From positions 238,516-302,515 of the forward strand of contig CAVQBE010000025.1 in NCBI GenBank assembly GCA_963710675.1: a stretch of DNA of 64,000 nucleotides. Direction: 5' to 3'. Numbering within the stretch: the first letter of the stretch is position 1; each line of letters begins with the position of its first letter. Positions 36,035 through 43,557 of this stretch are shown here, one piece after another. The notes under the pieces were generated by a model. It was not told where the DNA came from. It saw only the letters and a list, made by a program, of their open reading frames with translations, and made no database searches. The DNA is from JACCZX01 sp963710675. GTDB taxonomy: Bacteria; Pseudomonadota; Gammaproteobacteria; Burkholderiales; Burkholderiaceae_F. Both the position numbers and the translations under genes were made by a program.

Positions 36035-36168
36035 ACTGATCAGTGTGAGTGCACGTGCGACCGCAAAGCGGTGTTCGCGGTTCGTCTAGCGCGAACCGCC
36101 AATCCCGCGCTTGCGCGCGGGACCACCGGCGGCTTTGCCGCCGGTGCGACATGCCCCCGGCATGTCGC
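36035..36168 (+). promoter_or_regulatory. Tandem hairpin array before hisG
   Basis: Four perfect inverted repeats in a row: 36077-36084/36092-36099 (GCGGTTCG, 7-base loop), 36103-36110/36115-36122 (TCCCGCGC, TTGC loop), 36124-36133/36137-36146 (CACCGGCGGC, TTT loop) and 36147-36155/36159-36167 (CGACATGCC, CCC loop). The last two abut without a spacer. Two loopless palindromes precede them (36035-36044 ACTGATCAGT, 36051-36058 GCACGTGC). The array ends 29 bases before the hisG ATG. No T-run and no His-codon leader peptide is seen, so it is not a classical his attenuator. Confidence 0.6.
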
Positions 36169-36196
36169 TCGTCGCGTACACAAAGACTGCTCGTCA

Positions 36197-36856
36197 ATGA
36201 TTACTCTTGCGCTTTCCAAAGGACGAATATTCGACGAGGCGCAACCGTTGCTTGCCGCTGCCGGTATCACTCCGATCGAAGATGCGGAGACTTCGCGCAA
36301 GCTGATCATTGGCACGACCGATCCAAACGTGCGAATCGTTGTCGTGCGTGCCGCGGACGTACCGACGTATGTGCAATATGGCGCGGCAGAACTTGGTGTC
36401 GCCGGTAAAGATGTGCTGCTAGAGCACGGCGCACATTGGGGCGATCGCGGGTTGTATCAGCCGGTCGATCTCGGCATTGCGCGATGCCGGCTGTGTGTCG
36501 CCGTAACCGCAGGCTTTGATTACGCGAGTGCTGTGCAACGTGGCGCCCGCCTGCGCGTCGCGACCAAGTACGTTCAAGTGGCCCGCGAGCACTTCGCGGC
36601 GAAGGGCGTGCACGTCGACCTTATCAAGCTCTACGGTTCAATGGAACTGGCGCCGCTGGCGGGGTTGGCCGATGTGATTGTCGACTTGGTGTCATCGGGC
36701 AGCACCCTGAAAGCGAACAACCTGATCGAGGTCGAAGAAGTCGCTCCCATTTCGGCGCGGCTGATCGTCAACCAGTCGGCATTAAAGGTGCGGCGCGAAG
36801 AGCTGATGCCGCTGATCGCACGCATCGAGGCAGCAACTGCGGCCGTTGAATCCTGA
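36197..36856 (+). CDS. hisG: ATP phosphoribosyltransferase, short form
   Basis: First enzyme of histidine synthesis, joining ATP and PRPP. 219 residues, so the short HisG-S form that lacks the C-terminal regulatory domain and needs HisZ as partner; no hisZ is in this window. Start ITLALSKGRIFDEAQPLL, PRPP-binding region ADVIVDLVSSGSTLKANNL. The frame stays open upstream to 35963 through the hairpin array, but the family starts at ATG 36197. Overlaps hisD by one base. Confidence 0.96.
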   Translation: MITLALSKGRIFDEAQPLLAAAGITPIEDAETSRKLIIGTTDPNVRIVVVRAADVPTYVQYGAAELGVAGKDVLLEHGAHWGDRGLYQPVDLGIARCRLCVAVTAGFDYASAVQRGARLRVATKYVQVAREHFAAKGVHVDLIKLYGSMELAPLAGLADVIVDLVSSGSTLKANNLIEVEEVAPISARLIVNQSALKVRREELMPLIARIEAATAAVES

Positions 36857-38160
36857 TGAAGCTACGTCGGCTCGACGCAAGCGATCCAGGTTTCGACGCG
36901 CAGTTTGCTGCGCTGATTGCGACGGATACTGCCATCGATAGAGAGGTCGAGCGTGTCGCCGGCGAGATTGTCGACGACGTTCGACACCGCGGAGATGTGG
37001 CGCTGCTTGAGTACACCAATCGATTCGATCGCATCAATGCGACCACAGTCGCCGCGCTTGAGATCGGAGCGGCCGAGATGAAGGACGCGCTGCAATCGCT
37101 GGGCGGCGAGCAGCGCAATGCCCTCGAAACGGCGGCCCAGCGAATCCGCACCTTCCACGAGCGGCAGTTGGCCAGTTCCTGGAGCTATACCGAAGCAGAT
37201 GGGACCGAGCTGGGACAGCGCATCAACGCACTGCAGAGTGTTGGGCTTTATGTACCGGGTGGTCTCGCAGCCTATCCGTCGTCGGTGCTGATGAACGCGC
37301 TGCCCGCGCGAGTTGCCGGCGTAGAAACCATTTTGATGGTGGTACCCACCCCTGGTGGCGTGCGTAACGCACTGGTATTGGCCGCGGCATCGCTGGCCGG
37401 TGTCACGCGCATCTTCACGATCGGCGGAGCGCAGGCAATTGCGGCGCTTGCGTATGGAACGCAAACCATTGCGGCCGTCGACAAGATCGTTGGCCCTGGC
37501 AACGCCTACGTGGCTGCTGCGAAGCGGCGTGTGTTCGGCACGGTTGGAATCGACTTGATTGCGGGTCCCAGCGAGATCGTGGTGATCTGCGACGGCAAGA
37601 CCGAGCCTGACTGGATTGCGATGGATTTGTTTTCGCAGGCCGAGCATGACGAGTCGGCGCAGGCTATTTTGTTGACTGACGATCCGCTTTTTATCGAGCG
37701 CGTCCAGGCGTCGATCGATCGTCTGCTGCCGACGATGCCGCGCCGCGCGATCATCGAACGCTCATTGGCCGGCAAAGGCGCGTTGATTCTGACGCGAGAT
37801 CTGCCGCAAGCATGCCAAGTTGCCAATCGCATTGCCCCTGAGCATCTGGAGATCTCGACCGATGATCCCGAGCGATGGGCCGACCTGATCCGGCACGCCG
37901 GTGCATTGTTCTTGGGTCGCTACACGAGCGAAGCGATTGGAGACTATTGCGCCGGCCCTAACCATGTCCTTCCCACGGCGCGCTCCGCACGCTTTTCATC
38001 GGCGCTCGGCGTTTACGATTTTCAAAAACGCACGAGCGTGGTTCGTGTTTCGGCAGCCGGCGCGAACACACTGGGTCAAGTTGCAGCGACCCTCGCGCGC
38101 GGAGAGCGATTGCCGGCGCACGCGGCGAGCGCGGAGTTGCGCATGGCCTTGTCGACATGA
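36856..38160 (+). CDS. hisD: Histidinol dehydrogenase
   Basis: Zinc enzyme carrying out the last two oxidations to histidine. 434 residues. Family signature around VDKIVGPGNAYVAAAKRRVFG and GIDLIAGPSEIVVI; zinc ligands in FSQAEHDESAQAIL and APEHLEIST; GDYCAGPNHVLPTARSAR is conserved near the end. ATG overlaps the hisG stop and its TGA overlaps the hisC ATG, indicating a coupled operon. Confidence 0.97.
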   Translation: MKLRRLDASDPGFDAQFAALIATDTAIDREVERVAGEIVDDVRHRGDVALLEYTNRFDRINATTVAALEIGAAEMKDALQSLGGEQRNALETAAQRIRTFHERQLASSWSYTEADGTELGQRINALQSVGLYVPGGLAAYPSSVLMNALPARVAGVETILMVVPTPGGVRNALVLAAASLAGVTRIFTIGGAQAIAALAYGTQTIAAVDKIVGPGNAYVAAAKRRVFGTVGIDLIAGPSEIVVICDGKTEPDWIAMDLFSQAEHDESAQAILLTDDPLFIERVQASIDRLLPTMPRRAIIERSLAGKGALILTRDLPQACQVANRIAPEHLEISTDDPERWADLIRHAGALFLGRYTSEAIGDYCAGPNHVLPTARSARFSSALGVYDFQKRTSVVRVSAAGANTLGQVAATLARGERLPAHAASAELRMALST

Positions 38161-39857
38161 ATCCGCTGGACCGCCTAGGCCCGCGGCCCGATCTGACAAT
38201 CATTCGCGAGGATGTACGTGCCATCGACGCGTATGCGGTGCCGAGTGCCGTCGGGTTCGTAAAGCTCGACGCGATGGAAAATCCTTTTTCGCTGCCTGAA
38301 GGGTTGCAGCAGCGACTCGGTGAGCGGCTTGGTAAGCAGGCACTGAACCGGTATCCGCTTTCGGATCCGCGCGGATTCAAGGAGCGGTTGGGTAAGGCAG
38401 TAGGCCTACCTCCTGGGATGCAGCTGATGCTGGGAAACGGCTCTGACGAGCTGATTCATCTGATCACTCTGGCGTGTGCGAAGCCGGAAACAACCGTGCT
38501 GGCGCCGGCGCCGAGCTTCGTGATGTACGAGATGTCTGCGCGGTTTGACCACTGCAATTACGTTGGCGTACCGCTAAAAGAAAACTTCGCGCTCGACATC
38601 GAGCGAATGTTGAAAGCAATCGATGAACACCGGCCTGCGGTGATTTTCATCGCGTATCCGAATAACCCCACCGGCAATCTGTTCGATCGGGGTGGCATTG
38701 AGGCCATCTTGCGTGCTGCACCCGGCATTGTCGTGGTCGATGAGGCGTACTTGCCGTTTGCGCAAGACACCTGGATGCCGCTGCTGAAGCGCACGCCGAA
38801 CCTGCTGGTGTTGCGTACCCTGTCGAAACTCGGGCTGGCCGGGATCCGTCTTGGCTATCTGGCGGGCGATGCTGCCTGGATCGAGCAATTCGAGAAGCTG
38901 CGTCCGCCTTACAACGTGAACGTGCTGACGCTTGCCGCCGCCGATTTGATGCTTGAAAACATGTCGATATTGGACGCGCAAGCCGGCGTACTGCGCCAGG
39001 AACGCAGCAAGCTTCTTGGGCAGTTGCAGGCAACTCCCGGCGTGCGCGCGTTCGATTCGGCGGCAAACTTCATTTTGTTTCGTGTTACCAATGCCGATGC
39101 CGTTTTTGCCGGGTTGAAGCAGCAGGGCGTGCTGATCAAGAACGTGGCGTCCACTCATCCGCTGCTCGCAGGCTGCCTCCGCGTTACAGTAGGTACCGTC
39201 GCAGAAAACGAGACGTTCATGAAGGCGTTGCGAGCATCGCTCGGTAGACAGAGAGTGAAAATGGTGGCTTCTTCGCGGCGCGCCGAGGTTGAGCGCAACA
39301 CCAAGGAAACGCAGATTCGCGTTGCTGTCGACCTCGACGGGAGCGGCGCCAGCAAGCTTGCCAGCGGCATCGGTTTTTTCGATCACATGCTCGAGCAGAT
39401 TGCGCGGCACGGCGTGATCGATCTGACCATCGAGGCGCGCGGCGATCTGCACATCGATGGTCATCACACGGTCGAGGACGTCGGCATCACATTCGGGCAG
39501 GCGCTGGCGAAGGCGCTGGGCGATAAGACTGGGATCCGCCGCTACGGACACGCCTATGTACCGCTCGACGAGGCGCTATCGCGGGTCGTTATTGATTTGT
39601 CAGGCCGGCCGGGACTCGAATGGCATGTGCCGTTTACGCGCGCGATGATCGGTGGCTTTGATGTCGATCTGGCGCACGAGTTCTTCCAGGGCTTCAGCAA
39701 CCATGCGCTGGCCACCGTGCACGTGGACAATCTGCGCGGAGACAACTCGCATCATCAGTGCGAGACGGTATTCAAGGCATTTGCGCGAGCGCTGCGCATG
39801 GCCGTGGAGCACGACCCGCGGGCGATCGGAGTGCCTTCGACGAAAGGATCGCTCTGA
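38157..39857 (+). CDS. hisC-hisB: Histidinol-phosphate aminotransferase joined in frame to imidazoleglycerol-phosphate dehydratase
   Basis: One open frame of 566 residues. Residues 1 to about 360 are HisC, a PLP aminotransferase: AYPNNPTGNL, VVDEAYLPFA, PLP lysine in TLSKLGLAGIRLGY. From ATG 39261 the rest is HisB (IGPD): RNTKETQIRVAVDLDG, metal-binding HHTVEDVGITFGQAL and DNSHHQCETVFKAFARAL, end PSTKGSL. The link is only about ten residues (SLGRQRVK then MVASSRR). An AGAGAG ribosome-binding-like stretch precedes ATG 39261, and a TAG lies one frame away at 39245-39247. Either a true fusion or a lost base that removed the hisC stop. Confidence 0.88.
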   Translation: MNPLDRLGPRPDLTIIREDVRAIDAYAVPSAVGFVKLDAMENPFSLPEGLQQRLGERLGKQALNRYPLSDPRGFKERLGKAVGLPPGMQLMLGNGSDELIHLITLACAKPETTVLAPAPSFVMYEMSARFDHCNYVGVPLKENFALDIERMLKAIDEHRPAVIFIAYPNNPTGNLFDRGGIEAILRAAPGIVVVDEAYLPFAQDTWMPLLKRTPNLLVLRTLSKLGLAGIRLGYLAGDAAWIEQFEKLRPPYNVNVLTLAAADLMLENMSILDAQAGVLRQERSKLLGQLQATPGVRAFDSAANFILFRVTNADAVFAGLKQQGVLIKNVASTHPLLAGCLRVTVGTVAENETFMKALRASLGRQRVKMVASSRRAEVERNTKETQIRVAVDLDGSGASKLASGIGFFDHMLEQIARHGVIDLTIEARGDLHIDGHHTVEDVGITFGQALAKALGDKTGIRRYGHAYVPLDEALSRVVIDLSGRPGLEWHVPFTRAMIGGFDVDLAHEFFQGFSNHALATVHVDNLRGDNSHHQCETVFKAFARALRMAVEHDPRAIGVPSTKGSL

Positions 39858-40489
39858 TCGCTGTTGTTGATTACGGCATGGGCAACCTGCGTTCCGTTGC
39901 CAAGGCAATCGAGCATGTCACGCCGCAGGAGCAGGTACAGATAACGTCGGATCCCTCCGTCGTCAGGGCGGCTGCACGCGTTGTGTTTCCGGGCCAGGGC
40001 GCAATGCCGGATTGCATGCGATATTTGCGTGAATCGGGTCTGGAGCAGGCGGTTCGCGATGCAGCAATGAACAAACCGTTGCTGGCTGTGTGCATCGGCG
40101 AGCAGATGTTGTTCGAGCGTAGCGAAGAGGGTGATACGCCGGGCCTGGGTGTGTTCGGCGGTGACGTTGTCCGTTTTCGTCAGAATACGGCCGCTTTAAA
40201 GGAACCCGGGACGCGACTCAAGGTACCGCATATGGGATGGAACCGCGTCCGGCAGAGCAAGCCGCATGCGCTCTGGCAGGGCATCGAGGACCAAAGTTGG
40301 TTCTATTTCGTGCACAGTTACTACGTGGACCCCCGTGAAAAACAGCTGATTACAGGGGAAACTACATACGGCGATGTCTTTACCTGCGCCGTTGCGAGAG
40401 ATAATATTTTTGCCACCCAGTTTCATCCGGAAAAGAGCGCCGCCGCCGGCCTACGCATCTACGAAAACTTCACGCGCTGGAACCCTTGA
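39854..40489 (+). CDS. hisH: Imidazole glycerol phosphate synthase, glutaminase subunit
   Basis: Glutaminase that supplies ammonia to HisF. 211 residues if read from CTG 39854. The family begins (M)IAVVDYGMGNLRSV, and the only codon in that place is CTG in CTGATC, overlapping the hisB TGA by 4 bases and with AAAGGA five bases upstream. No ATG, GTG or TTG is nearby in frame. Nucleophile Cys in LLAVCIGEQMLF, His-Glu in TQFHPEKS. The oxyanion strand VFPGQGAMPDC is intact. A single-base error from ATG is the alternative explanation. Confidence 0.93.
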   Translation: MIAVVDYGMGNLRSVAKAIEHVTPQEQVQITSDPSVVRAAARVVFPGQGAMPDCMRYLRESGLEQAVRDAAMNKPLLAVCIGEQMLFERSEEGDTPGLGVFGGDVVRFRQNTAALKEPGTRLKVPHMGWNRVRQSKPHALWQGIEDQSWFYFVHSYYVDPREKQLITGETTYGDVFTCAVARDNIFATQFHPEKSAAAGLRIYENFTRWNP

Positions 40490-40506
40490 GTTCCGCGACC
40501 ATTCCT

Positions 40507-40553
40507 TAACAGCCAGATGAAAATCGTAGCGGTAGATTTGCAGTAGGCTGTTA
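40507..40553 (+). promoter_or_regulatory. Inverted repeat before hisA
   Basis: TAACAGCC (40507-40514) pairs perfectly with GGCTGTTA (40546-40553) around a 31-base loop, in the 79-base gap between hisH and hisA. The closing arm is 15 bases before the hisA ATG, so the stem would lie close to its ribosome binding site. Function unknown. Confidence 0.35.
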
Positions 40554-40568
40554 GTCGGCGCTGCCCCC

Positions 40569-41312
40569 ATGCTGCTTATCCCGGCCATTGATCTGAAAGA
40601 CGGACGCTGTGTGCGCTTGCGTCAGGGCAACATGGACGCCAACGTCACTGTGTTCTCGGAAGATCCGGTTGCGATGGCGCGTCACTGGCGCGACCAGGGT
40701 GCGCGACGTTTGCACATCGTCGATCTAAACGGTGCGCGCTCGGGTCGGCCGGTTAATGAAGCTGTGATCAAGAAAATCGTCAAAGCCGTTGGCGAAGAGC
40801 TGCCCGTTCAACTGGGCGGTGGCCTGCGCGACCTGGACATCGTGGAGCGCTACATCGACGACGGTGTCAGCTTTGTCGTCATCGGTACCGCGGCGGTCAA
40901 GAACCCGGGGTTTTTGCACGATGCGTGCAGCGCATTTGGCGGCCACGTGATCGTCGCGCTCGACGCAAAGGGTGGAAAGGTTGCGACCGATGGCTGGAGC
41001 AAGATGACCGGTCACGATGTAACGGACCTTGCGGTGAAGTTCGAGGACTACGGTCTCGAAGCCATTATCTACACCGATATCGGGCGCGACGGCATGATGA
41101 CCGGTGTCAACGTCGAAGCCACCGTCGAGCTCGCGAGGCACGTGAAGATCCCGGTCATTGCCAGTGGCGGCGTTGCCAGCCTGACCGACATCGAGCAGTT
41201 GTGCGCGATGGAGGACGAGGGAGTTGAAGGAGTGGTACTGGGACGCTCGCTGTATGAGGGTGCCATTGACTTCAAGGTCGCGCAGGAACGTGCGGACGCA
41301 CTTACCGCGTAA
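40569..41312 (+). CDS. hisA: ProFAR isomerase
   Basis: TIM-barrel isomerase that opens the ribose of ProFAR to PRFAR. 247 residues. Catalytic Asp in LIPAIDLKDGRCVRLRQG and the second Asp in IIYTDIGRDGMMTG; phosphate sites in LGGGLRDL and IASGGVASLTDI. Follows hisH after 79 bases and precedes hisF by 55. Confidence 0.97.
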   Translation: MLLIPAIDLKDGRCVRLRQGNMDANVTVFSEDPVAMARHWRDQGARRLHIVDLNGARSGRPVNEAVIKKIVKAVGEELPVQLGGGLRDLDIVERYIDDGVSFVVIGTAAVKNPGFLHDACSAFGGHVIVALDAKGGKVATDGWSKMTGHDVTDLAVKFEDYGLEAIIYTDIGRDGMMTGVNVEATVELARHVKIPVIASGGVASLTDIEQLCAMEDEGVEGVVLGRSLYEGAIDFKVAQERADALTA

Positions 41313-41339
41313 CCGCCCGCGTTCTCTCTTTTAATTTAA

Positions 41340-41355
41340 GTCTGCGTAGGCAGAC
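41340..41355 (+). promoter_or_regulatory. Small hairpin between hisA and hisF
   Basis: GTCTGC, GTAG loop, GCAGAC: a perfect 6-bp hairpin 13 bases before the hisF ATG. It follows a short T-rich stretch but has no T-run after it, so a translation or processing role is more likely than termination. Confidence 0.3.
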
Positions 41356-41367
41356 ATTGCCTCATCC

Positions 41368-42183
41368 ATGCTGGCCAAACGCATCATTCCTTGCCTCGAC
41401 GTAAACGCTGGGCGTGTGGTCAAGGGCGTCAACTTTGTCAGCCTGCGCGACGCCGGTGATCCCGTCGAAATTGCGCGCCGCTACGACGCCGAAGGCGCCG
41501 ATGAGCTGACCTTTCTCGACATTACGGCGAGTTCGGACCAGCGCGACATTATTGTTGACGTGATCGAAGCGGTCGCGGATCAAGTCTTCATTCCGATGAC
41601 CGTCGGCGGCGGCGTGCGCAAAGTAGAAGACGTGCGCCGGCTACTGCTGGCCGGCGCCGACAAGATATCGATCAATACGGCCGCGGTACAGACTCCTCGT
41701 CTGGTGGCGGACGCCAGCGCGCGCTTCGGCTCGCAGTGCATCGTGGTGGCCATCGACGCGCGACGCCGCGTCGATTCTTCGCCAAACGCGCGGCGCCGCG
41801 TAGATGCCCAAAAGCAGACATCGGAGGCGTTGACCTGGGAGGTCTACACCCACGGTGGTCGCACGCCGACGGGACTCGATGCAATCGATTGGGCACGCGA
41901 AGTTGTCAGGCTGGGTGCCGGCGAAATCCTGCTGACCAGCATGGACCGCGATGGAACCAGGCTCGGGTTCGACCTTGAACTGACTCGGGCGGTCGCCGAT
42001 GCGGTTTCGGTCCCGGTGATCGCATCGGGCGGCGTTGGTACCTTGCAGCATCTCGCTGATGGCGTGCTGACGGGGGGTGCCGATGCAGTGCTGGCGGCGT
42101 CCATCTTTCACTACGGCGAATTCACGGTGCTGCAAGCCAAGCAGCATATGGCTCAATGTGGCATATCGATGAGGTTGCCGTAA
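41368..42183 (+). CDS. hisF: Imidazole glycerol phosphate synthase, cyclase subunit
   Basis: TIM-barrel cyclase that with HisH makes IGP and AICAR from PRFAR. 271 residues, about 13 longer than usual. Catalytic Asp11 in RIIPCLDVNAGRVVKGVNF and Asp130 in IVVAIDARRR. Directly at Asp130 the gene has a tandem 30-base duplication (DARRRVDSSP then NARRRVDAQK), which accounts for most of the extra length. WEVYTHGGRTPTGLDAIDWA, LLTSMDRDGT and ASGGVGTLQHL are intact. Confidence 0.96.
   Translation: MLAKRIIPCLDVNAGRVVKGVNFVSLRDAGDPVEIARRYDAEGADELTFLDITASSDQRDIIVDVIEAVADQVFIPMTVGGGVRKVEDVRRLLLAGADKISINTAAVQTPRLVADASARFGSQCIVVAIDARRRVDSSPNARRRVDAQKQTSEALTWEVYTHGGRTPTGLDAIDWAREVVRLGAGEILLTSMDRDGTRLGFDLELTRAVADAVSVPVIASGGVGTLQHLADGVLTGGADAVLAASIFHYGEFTVLQAKQHMAQCGISMRLP
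41755..41814 (+). repeat. 30-base tandem duplication inside hisF
   Basis: Copy 1 at 41755-41784 and copy 2 at 41785-41814; the core of 21 bases matches at 18 positions, starting CGCGCGACGCCGCGT in copy 1 and CGCGCGGCGCCGCGT in copy 2. It is ten codons, so the frame is kept. Confidence 0.75.
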
Positions 42184-42186
42184 CTG

Positions 42187-42583
42187 ATGAGCTGGCTCGA
42201 TGAAGTCAAGTTTGACGCCGACGGCCTGGTGACGCGTGGTCGCCCAGGACAGCGCAAGCGCACGGGTGCTGATGGTTGCTTGGGCGAATCGCGAAGCGCT
42301 GGCTGAGACAGCGGCGTCGGGCGGTGCCGTCTATTGGTCGCGCTCGCGCAAGCGGTTATGGCGTAAGGGGGAGGCCTCGGGGCATCGTCAGACCGTCGTC
42401 GAAATTCGCCTTGATTGCGATGGCGACGTCGTGTTGTACGCTGTTGAGCAGACGGGCGGGATCGCCTGCCACACTGGTAGAGAGAGCTGTTTTTTTCGCC
42501 GTCTTGAAGGCGAACAGTGGCAAGCAATCGATCCTGTGATCAAGGATCCTGAACTGATGTATGGAGCCACTGGTCGAAAATGA
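42187..42583 (+). CDS. hisI: Phosphoribosyl-AMP cyclohydrolase (1-base insertion in the sequence)
   Basis: Third step of histidine synthesis. 131 residues after correction. The frame from ATG 42187 gives MSWLDEVKFDADGLV, the normal HisI start, then is lost near 42232-42236; one base fewer joins it to VVAQDSASARVLMVAWANREAL. Zinc and substrate motifs: SRKRLWRKGEASGHRQ, DCDGDVVLYAVEQTGGIACHTG and ESCFF. Without the fix, a GTG at 42236 would start a product lacking 15 residues. Overlaps hisE by 4 bases. Confidence 0.94.
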
Positions 42584-42915
42584 CCGACGCGATCTTGAAG
42601 CAGCTCGCTGACGTGATCGACTCACGCAAGGGCGGCGATGCGGCCGCATCGTATGTGGCACGCCTGTTCGCACTGGGTGACGACGCCATTCTGAAAAAGA
42701 TTGGGGAAGAGGCGACCGAAGCTGTGCTGGCAGCCAAGGGCGGCGATCGCGAGCGCATCGTGTCTGAAACAGCCGACTTATGGTTTCACTGCATGGTCAT
42801 GCTTTCGCATTACGGTCTGCGCCCCGAAAACGTGCTGGATGAACTTTCAAAACGCGCGGGTACTTCCGGTATCGAGGAACAGGCGTTGCGCAAGGCCCTT
42901 GCGAGGGGCCTATGA
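42580..42915 (+). CDS. hisE: Phosphoribosyl-ATP pyrophosphatase
   Basis: MazG-like pyrophosphatase for the second step of histidine synthesis, 111 residues. Pattern LADVIDSRKGGDAAASYVARLFALG, KKIGEEATEAVLAAKGGDRERIVSETADLWFH holds the metal-binding acids. Separate from hisI, not fused as in enterobacteria. Overlaps both hisI and the HIT gene by 4 bases. Confidence 0.96.
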   Translation: MTDAILKQLADVIDSRKGGDAAASYVARLFALGDDAILKKIGEEATEAVLAAKGGDRERIVSETADLWFHCMVMLSHYGLRPENVLDELSKRAGTSGIEEQALRKALARGL

Positions 42916-43262
42916 GCGTAAGCGACGCTAATTGCCTGTTTTGCCGCATTGGTCGCGGCGAAATTCAGAGCGAGAAGGTTTTCGAGGATGACACCGTGCT
43001 TGCATTTCAAGACATCCATCCGGCTGCCCCGGTGCACTTTCTGATAATCCCGAAGTCTCATGTCGATTCACTGCTTACTTCCGGACCGGAACACGAGGCT
43101 GCGTTGGGTAAAATGGTCGCCCTTGCGCCGCGCCTCGCAAAGGAACAAGGCTGCGACAATGGCTTTCGGCTCGTGATCAACAATGGTCCGGACGGCGGGC
43201 AGGAGGTTAATCACTTGCACATCCACATCCTGGGCGGACCGCGCCCGTGGAAACGAATGTAG
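42912..43262 (+). CDS. HIT family nucleotide hydrolase (HinT-like)
   Basis: Histidine triad protein of 116 residues that probably hydrolyses nucleoside phosphoramidates. Opening NCLFCRIGRGEIQSEKVFEDD with a CxxC zinc pair, VHFLIIPKSHVDSL, and the triad EVNHLHIHILGGPRPW. Co-transcribed with hisE by overlap; this hisE-HIT-tat linkage is common in betaproteobacteria. Confidence 0.95.
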   Translation: MSVSDANCLFCRIGRGEIQSEKVFEDDTVLAFQDIHPAAPVHFLIIPKSHVDSLLTSGPEHEAALGKMVALAPRLAKEQGCDNGFRLVINNGPDGGQEVNHLHIHILGGPRPWKRM

Positions 43263-43271
43263 GAGTACGAA

Positions 43272-43508
43272 ATGGGTTCATTCTCGATTTGGCACTGGTT
43301 GATCGTATTGCTGGTGATCATCCTGGTCTTCGGAACCGCCAAGCTGAAAAATATCGGCAAGGATATGGGCGGCGCGATCAAGGGTTTCAAGGAAGGCATG
43401 AAGGACGGCACCGACGACGTCACGGGCAAGGTCGACGACCGCCGCCAGGTGCCGGGACAGACCATCGACGTCCAAGCCAAGGAAAAAGGCCCGGCGTCCA
43501 ACGTCTAG
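43272..43508 (+). CDS. tatA: Sec-independent translocase protein TatA
   Basis: Pore-forming subunit of twin-arginine export, 78 residues. Short N-terminal membrane helix (SIWHWLIVLLVIILVFGTAKL), the FGTAKLKNIGKDMGGAIKGFKEGM amphipathic helix and a charged tail. ATG 43272 follows GTAGGAGTACGAA. Separated from tatB by a 49-base gap with a hairpin. Confidence 0.95.
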   Translation: MGSFSIWHWLIVLLVIILVFGTAKLKNIGKDMGGAIKGFKEGMKDGTDDVTGKVDDRRQVPGQTIDVQAKEKGPASNV

Positions 43509-43520
43509 CCTGCTGAGACT

Positions 43521-43545
43521 GTCGAGCGCTAACAGTGCGCTCGAC
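43521..43545 (+). promoter_or_regulatory. Hairpin between tatA and tatB
   Basis: GTCGAGCGC (43521-43529), loop TAACAGT, GCGCTCGAC (43537-43545): a perfect 9-bp stem 12 bases after the tatA stop and 12 before the tatB ATG. No T-run. A stable stem here could protect a tatA-only transcript or reduce tatB translation. Confidence 0.5.
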
Positions 43546-43557
43546 GTTCAACCTCTG

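Noticed and set aside
35963..36196. 78-codon in-frame extension upstream of hisG
   Set aside because: HisG begins at ITLALSKGRIF and the extension is just the translated hairpin array, rich in Ala, Arg and Cys. An upstream start would put the hairpins in coding sequence, but no homologue has such a domain.
41340..41355. Terminator between hisA and hisF
   Set aside because: The hairpin is short and has no T-run behind it, and his genes on both sides belong together.
1012..42236. Programmed ribosomal frameshifting as explanation for the broken genes
   Set aside because: The shift sites share no slippery sequence, stop codon or downstream structure, and they hit housekeeping genes that use no recoding elsewhere. 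Sequence error is simpler.
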